Source: a virus. Taken from it: 23,490 nt of DNA. Both the position numbers and the translations under genes were made by a program. The stretch is taken from positions 1-23,490 of IMG/VR virus record IMGVR_UViG_3300042154_000412, one strand, 5' to 3'. Below are positions 20,610 to 23,490 of this stretch, one piece after another; the stretch's first letter is position 1; each line of letters begins with the position of its first letter. The notes beneath the pieces are model-generated. The model ran no database searches and was not told the DNA's origin. It worked only from the letters and a program-made list of their open reading frames with translations.

Positions 20610-21107
20610 ATGATACTATTTGTAACGCCTGAGGATATAAAAAGAAATACCATAATCAATGGTAATATGGATAATAATGAATTTTTACAATTCGTTAAGA
20701 TTGCACAGCAGATCCATATACAGAACTATTTAGGCACTAAATTATATGATAAAATAACAGAGGATATCGAGAATGATGATCTACCTGCTGACTATCAATT
20801 CTTATTAAATGAATATATACAACCTATGCTTATTAACTTTGCTATGGTGGATTATGTACCATTTGCCGGAGTAACTATTAAGAATGGAGGTATATTTAAA
20901 CATCGTACTGATACGGGAGATATCCCTAGTAAAGAGGAGATAGATTTCTTAACTCAGAAATATAGAAACTTTGCAGAGTTTTACTCTAGAAGATTTATAG
21001 ATTATATGGGAATATATGCTAGTCAGAAATACCCTGAGTATTTTACTAATGCTAATGCAGATATGTTTCCGGATACTAAAGCTAATTTTGTGGGATGGGT
21101 ACTATAA
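20610..21107 (+). CDS. head-tail connector-like protein
   Basis: This 165-residue protein follows the portal gene by 6 nt. It begins ILFVTPEDIKRNTIINGNMD and continues with FVKIAQQIHIQNYLGTKLYDKI, the helix pattern of connector/adaptor proteins (gp6-like) that sit below the portal. Later parts are LLNEYIQPMLINFAMVDYVPF and YRNFAEFYSRRFIDYM. This fits the small head-tail joining proteins of Bacteroidota phages. Position and helix layout support the assignment; the family name is uncertain. Confidence 0.6.
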   Translation: MILFVTPEDIKRNTIINGNMDNNEFLQFVKIAQQIHIQNYLGTKLYDKITEDIENDDLPADYQFLLNEYIQPMLINFAMVDYVPFAGVTIKNGGIFKHRTDTGDIPSKEEIDFLTQKYRNFAEFYSRRFIDYMGIYASQKYPEYFTNANADMFPDTKANFVGWVL

Positions 21108-21214
21108 GTAAGTATAAGGTTAAAAAGGAGAATATAGTAAAGCTCCAGAAGTATTTAGAATTAAAAAAATCAAAAGATGGCAAACACGATAGACTGGGGA
21201 CAAGCGGTAAATAA
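21095..21214 (+). CDS. 39-aa possible micro-protein
   Basis: It encodes 39 basic residues with a helix (KENIVKLQKYLELKKSK). It overlaps the connector gene by 13 nt and the next gene by 38 nt, in other frames, and fills an otherwise empty gap of 69 nt. Overlaps of this kind are common here, but the gene is short and the C-terminal part is read through a neighbour. It is the least certain of the small genes. Confidence 0.4.
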   Translation: MGTISKYKVKKENIVKLQKYLELKKSKDGKHDRLGTSGK

Positions 21215-21413
21215 TAACTCGATAGGATTCGGACAGGGTGCTATTAATAACTCTATAGGGTGGGGATCTATTTATGGTAGAAGTTACTCTGGAGAGACTG
21301 AAATATTAGGAAACGAAATAGAGGCAGTAATAGATTTCATAGCAAGGGTTACTGCTGATGGTGGAACGTTTGAGGCGAAACAATGTTTAATTAATACAAT
21401 AGAAAATATATGA
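21177..21413 (+). CDS. 78-aa tail-associated protein with NNSIG repeats
   Basis: This 78-residue protein has two similar units (NNSIGFGQGAI and NNSIGWGSIYG, about 13-34), a low-complexity Gly/Asn/Trp pattern known in small proteins near tail fibres of Bacteroidota phages. The end (EAVIDFIARVTADGGTFEAKQ) contains the RV-x-x-DGG-x-FEA segment also present near the start of the tail protein at 10517. Its stop overlaps the ATG of the inserted homing endonuclease (ATGA). In an uninserted genome it would overlap the tail-fibre gene in the same way. The start at 21177 is preceded by an A-rich leader. Confidence 0.6.
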   Translation: MANTIDWGQAVNNNSIGFGQGAINNSIGWGSIYGRSYSGETEILGNEIEAVIDFIARVTADGGTFEAKQCLINTIENI

Positions 21414-22110
21414 GTTTATCTTTTGATAAGTGTGTTTATAGACATATAACAAAAGACAACAATACTGTTTTTTATGTTGGAATGGGCAATAATTCAAGAC
21501 CATATACTAAAACAAAAAGAAGTTCATATTGGAAAAACATAGTTGACAAACACGGATATTATGTTGAAGTTTTAGCTGAAAATTTATCTTTTGAAGATGC
21601 TATTGAATTAGAAGTTTTTTTAATTAGCTTATATGGTAGAAAAGATAACAAAACAGGCGTATTATGTAACTTAACTGATGGTGGTGAAGGTACTAAAAAT
21701 GTTACTGAAAGCGTTAGAAAAAAAATATCAGAAAGAAGAAAAGGAATTAGAACATTATCTTTAGATTATATTAGAAGTGAAGAACATTGTAAAAAAATAT
21801 CTGAATCTAAAAAAGGAAAAGAAAGTACATTTAAAGGTAAAAAACATAGTGAATATAGTAAAGCAATAATTAAAGAAAAAAGAGCATTGCAGATATTTAC
21901 AAAAGAAACATTAATAAAAAAAAGTAATGCAGTTAAAGGCGGTAAAAATCCTTCAGCAATAAAAGTTATTGATACAGAAAAAAACATAATATACGATACA
22001 ATGAAAATTGCAGCAGAAGAAAACAATATAAAATATACTTCTTTATCAGCAATGTTAAATGGTTATTGTAAAAATAAAACTAATTTAAAAAAAATATAAT
22101 ATGAGTTTAT
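21408..22110 (+). repeat. 12-bp direct repeat flanking the homing endonuclease gene
   Basis: ATATGAGTTTAT occurs at 21408-21419, over the start of the endonuclease gene, and at 22099-22110, over the start of the tail-fibre gene. Similarity continues beyond it: both copies go on with TTGATA (after a 3-nt in-frame insertion in the first copy) and then GTG. Removing 21408-22098 would place the tail-fibre ATG in an ATGA overlap with the gene at 21177. Confidence 0.7.
21410..22099 (+). CDS. GIY-YIG homing endonuclease
   Basis: This 229-residue free-standing endonuclease gene has the GIY-YIG fold at the N-terminus: CVYRH at 8-12 (variant of GIY), VFYVGMG at 20-26 (YIG part), Arg30, and ELEVFLISLYGR with the likely catalytic Glu68, then NLTDGGEG at 88-95. 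NUMOD3-like units follow (VRKKISERRKG, CKKISESKKGK, FKGKKHSEYSK, about 102-146), and the last 55 residues (AIKVIDTEKNIIYDT, then AAEENNI) look like a NUMOD1-type helix-turn-helix for DNA recognition. It would cut uninserted relatives and spread by repair. All 18 Glu codons are GAA, unlike neighbouring genes, so it is recently acquired. The gene's first codons copy those of the tail-fibre gene. Confidence 0.85.
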   Translation: MSLSFDKCVYRHITKDNNTVFYVGMGNNSRPYTKTKRSSYWKNIVDKHGYYVEVLAENLSFEDAIELEVFLISLYGRKDNKTGVLCNLTDGGEGTKNVTESVRKKISERRKGIRTLSLDYIRSEEHCKKISESKKGKESTFKGKKHSEYSKAIIKEKRALQIFTKETLIKKSNAVKGGKNPSAIKVIDTEKNIIYDTMKIAAEENNIKYTSLSAMLNGYCKNKTNLKKI

Positions 22111-23490
22111 TTGATAGTGCTTCACTCTGTATAACGCCGAACGCGTATAAGGAAGACAAACTTTATTCGATAAAACCTACTGATGGTAGTGGAGATTTGG
22201 TAGTAACAAGAGCAACGACTGCAACGAGAGTTAATTCTGCGGGATTGGTTGAAATAGTGCCTTATAATTTAGTTACTTATTCTGAGCAATTTGATAATGC
22301 AGATTGGGGAAAAGAAAATTCATCAATTACAGCAAATCAATTAATTTCGCCTGATGGAAATTTAAGTGCTGATATAATTACAGACAATTCCACAAATGAT
22401 AGACATATTATTTATCAATCTTTTACAGGTGATTTTTCAACAGCAAGGACTTTTTCAACCTATGCAAAACAAGATTCGTTAAGGTATTTAGTTTTAAGTA
22501 TAACATCTGTTAATGATAGTTCAGCTTCTTTTAGTGCTATTTTTGATTTACAAACAGGAACTATAACTGCAACAAAAAATAACGGAACTGCTACAATAAA
22601 TGCCTCAATTCAAAATGCAGGTAATGGTTGGTATAGATGCATAATTTCAGGTACTTTAGGAACAGGAATTTTAGCATACTTCCCAATAATTGGCACAAGT
22701 AACAGGGCTACTTTTACAGGTGCTTTAGCAAACAATAACATTCCTGTTTATGTAGGTAGTGGGCAAAGTTTATATATTTGGGGTGGTCAATTAGTAACAG
22801 GAACTTCAGCAAAAGAATACTTCCCTACAACTGATAGATTAAACGTACCTCGTATTGATTACACTAATGGAAGTTGTCCGAGTATATTGGTAGAGCCACA
22901 GAGAACAAATTTAACTTTATATAGTGAACAATTTGATAACGCTGCTTGGGATAAATTTGGCACAGCTTTAACAGTTACTTCAAACAATGTAATAAGTCCC
23001 GACGGAACACAAAATGCAGATACATTAAATGTTTCAAATAATAATAATACTTTATACCAAGTACGTACAGGTACTTTTGTTGGAAACACTTATACTTTTT
23101 CAATATATGCAAAAGGTAGTGGGACATTTGTTATGAATGGGAGATTAAATAGTGTTACAACTACAACATCAACAAAAACTTTAACAAGCCAATGGCAAAG
23201 ATTTGATGTAACAGTTACTAATGCAGCTCCCGTTATTGCAATAGAATTTTTTCTTGAATTAAACACTTCAAGCACATATAACATTTGGGGCGCTCAAGTA
23301 GAGGCAGGTGCTTACGCTACTTCATACATTCCTACAGTAGCAAGTTCAGTTACTCGTAATGCTGATGTTATTTCTAAAACAGGAATAAGTAGTTTAATAG
23401 GACAAACAGAGGGGACTGTATTTTGGGATATTTATGTAGAAACTCCAACTGCTACTGATAACGAAAATATTTTAAATATTGATAATGGTT
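22101..23490 (+). CDS. tail fibre / lectin-like appendage protein (partial, 3' end outside window)
   Basis: The frame is open from ATG 22101 to the end of the window (463 codons) without a stop. It starts SLFDSASLCITPNAYKEDKLY, then LVVTRATTATRVNSAGLVE, which I associate with Bacteroidota phage tail-fibre or capsid-appendage proteins. Two similar strand-rich modules follow: module 1 opens with YSEQFDNADWGK at residue 60, module 2 with YSEQFDNAAWDK at 274. Each continues with SPDG, a YAK motif and an IWG-x-Q-x-x-xG segment; the first ends EYFPT, the second SYIPT. They resemble concanavalin-like carbohydrate-binding domains, so receptor binding is likely. The gene was probably coupled to the 21177 gene before the endonuclease insertion. 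Confidence 0.7.
   Translation, partial: MSLFDSASLCITPNAYKEDKLYSIKPTDGSGDLVVTRATTATRVNSAGLVEIVPYNLVTYSEQFDNADWGKENSSITANQLISPDGNLSADIITDNSTNDRHIIYQSFTGDFSTARTFSTYAKQDSLRYLVLSITSVNDSSASFSAIFDLQTGTITATKNNGTATINASIQNAGNGWYRCIISGTLGTGILAYFPIIGTSNRATFTGALANNNIPVYVGSGQSLYIWGGQLVTGTSAKEYFPTTDRLNVPRIDYTNGSCPSILVEPQRTNLTLYSEQFDNAAWDKFGTALTVTSNNVISPDGTQNADTLNVSNNNNTLYQVRTGTFVGNTYTFSIYAKGSGTFVMNGRLNSVTTTTSTKTLTSQWQRFDVTVTNAAPVIAIEFFLELNTSSTYNIWGAQVEAGAYATSYIPTVASSVTRNADVISKTGISSLIGQTEGTVFWDIYVETPTATDNENILNIDNG

Noticed and set aside
21410-22099. Group I intron or intein carrying the GIY-YIG gene
   Set aside because: Both neighbouring genes are complete and separate at the insertion point, and there is no interrupted reading frame to splice. 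It is a free-standing gene.

Overview
This window is a piece of a tailed double-stranded DNA phage or prophage of an AT-rich Bacteroidota host, probably a Flavobacterium-like bacterium. Evidence for the host is indirect. Two intergenic promoters match the Bacteroidota housekeeping layout (TTTG, 19 nt, TATCTTTG). Genes lack Shine-Dalgarno sequences and have A-rich leaders. Many proteins look like families I know from phages of that phylum. All genes are on the + strand, most overlapping by ATGA, TAATG or a few codons. There is no tRNA, CRISPR array, integrase or lysis gene that I can see. The phage type is most likely a siphovirus, because of the tape-measure protein and the absence of a sheath.

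Layout. 1-1591: end of an unseen gene, a small ECF-sized sigma-factor-like protein, four micro-proteins and a PD-(D/E)XK nuclease. 1592-3693: host-type promoter P1, then a RecE/Exo VIII-like nuclease, small unknown genes and a DnaA domain-IV-like protein. 3693-7096: DUF3310 protein, zinc-ribbon micro-protein, ParB-N/DNA methyltransferase, small and large terminase. 7097-7702: host-type promoter P2, three small genes, a strong terminator. 7703-14850: tail module with a probable -1 frameshifted assembly chaperone pair, tail-completion proteins, two large tail proteins and the tape measure. 14851-17848: XkdF-like prohead protease, a Cys-rich small protein, a decoration-like protein, a scaffold-like acidic protein, the major capsid protein and a terminator. 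17849-18448: putative major tail protein and a second terminator. 18449-23490: portal fused to a minor-head-like domain, connector, small tail protein, an inserted GIY-YIG homing endonuclease and the first 1.39 kb of a tail-fibre gene that leaves the window.

Main discovery candidate. Five sites share one bipartite motif with invariant phasing: CAAA, exactly 11 nt, then TAACGTTATAT (four sites) or CAGCGTTATAT (one site). They lie at 3666, 7708, 14853, 16275 and 18452. Four sit immediately before structural-gene blocks, and two directly follow rho-independent terminators. The layout (A-rich upstream box, CGTT downstream box) recalls ECF-sigma promoters, and a 164-aa sigma-like gene opens the window. 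I propose a dedicated late-transcription system: host-sigma promoters for nuclease/replication and small genes, phage-sigma promoters for packaging, head and tail genes. The sequence shows the motif; the link to the sigma protein is inference.

Other points of interest are a T9 slippery run whose -1 frame joins the next gene by an ATGA overlap, an A10 tract at the portal domain junction, a homing endonuclease whose insertion duplicated the start of the tail-fibre gene, and a head/tail gene order unlike the usual siphovirus order.
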